This document shows, piece by piece, positions 12,603 through 12,666 of a stretch of 12,666 bases of DNA. Below the pieces are notes generated by a model. That model saw only the letters and a program-made list of their open reading frames with translations, did no database searches and was not told the DNA's origin. Every line of letters starts with the position of its first letter. Positions within the stretch are counted from its first letter, which is position 1. The stretch comes from Treponemataceae bacterium (GTDB lineage: Bacteria > Spirochaetota > Spirochaetia > Treponematales > Treponemataceae): contig JAILRX010000259.1 in assembly GCA_024697985.1 (NCBI GenBank), forward strand, positions 1 to 12,666, written 5' to 3'. Made by a program: the position numbers and the translations under genes.

Positions 12603-12666
12603 AAATATAGTAAAAACAATTCAAAATATACCGAAAATATAGTATAAATAATAGACAAATATGTCA
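12603..12666 (-). promoter_or_regulatory. Upstream region of the UPF0164 gene with candidate promoter and short repeat
   Basis: Minus strand: TGACA at the window edge (12662-12666; a preceding T would lie outside), 17-bp spacer, TACTAT (12639-12644). The leader would be about 62 nt and contains the ribosome-binding site. A 10-bp direct repeat AAATATAGTA (plus-strand reading) lies at 12603-12612 and 12635-12644, 32 bp apart. Each copy contains a -10-like TACTAT, so two start sites or a regulator site are possible. The region is very AT-rich, so chance similarity is likely. Confidence 0.35.

Noticed and set aside
1..12666. CRISPR array, tRNA/rRNA genes, transposase or phage genes
   Set aside because: I found no regularly spaced repeats of CRISPR type, no recognisable tRNA cloverleaf or rRNA sequence, and no transposase, integrase or phage protein motifs.

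Overview
The window looks like a chromosomal segment of a spirochaete, most likely a host-associated Treponema (for example a rumen or gut species). The DNA is AT-rich. Several proteins belong to families typical of treponemes: a UPF0164/PorV-FadL-like outer-membrane protein, a PUR-domain nucleic-acid-binding protein of the BpuR type, an excisionase-type HTH fused to a PTS IIA domain, and a DUF4912 protein followed by a GH57-like protein. There are no rRNA or tRNA genes, insertion sequences, phage genes or CRISPR arrays. The genus is inferred from remembered family knowledge, not from a database search.

Layout. 1-130: non-coding edge with imperfect direct repeats over a good leftward promoter, and a 26-bp AT-only palindrome. 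131-2882 (minus): probable operon of a phosphohexomutase, a PUR-domain protein and a coiled-coil protein with a charged tail. 2951-3754 (plus): HAD-like hydrolase, divergent from the mutase. 3757-5752 (minus): two-gene envelope operon, a membrane-anchored beta-propeller-like protein and an exported M23-like protein with lost zinc ligands. 5813-6214 (plus): cytidine deaminase. 6347-6994 (plus): HTH-EIIA regulator behind a promoter with twin operator-like sites, closed by a strong bidirectional terminator. 7077-8234 (minus): exported transglutaminase-like protein. 8261-8920 (plus): RluA-family pseudouridine synthase. 9000-11254 (plus): DUF4912 gene plus a GH57 branching-enzyme-like gene. 11263-12570 (minus): UPF0164-type beta-barrel protein with a C-terminal TPR-like tail.

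Two observations stand out. First, the GH57-like protein keeps the fold signatures of the family but appears to have lost the catalytic nucleophile (Glu to His190) and several active-site histidines. It is best read as a pseudoenzyme, paired with a DUF4912 protein of unknown function. Second, several genes lack a Shine-Dalgarno sequence and instead have good -35/-10 elements whose predicted start site falls on or within about 5 nt of the ATG (8261, 2951, 2882, 5752, perhaps 977). This suggests regular use of leaderless or near-leaderless mRNAs, mainly from tightly packed divergent promoters. Other genes (565, 4674, 5813, 6347, 8234, 9677, 12570) have normal Shine-Dalgarno sites.

The neighbouring genes do not form one pathway. 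They mix housekeeping functions (sugar-phosphate metabolism, pyrimidine salvage, RNA modification), envelope proteins and regulators. Starts were moved downstream of the longest open frames wherever signal peptides, conserved N-termini, promoters or ribosome-binding sites argued for it.
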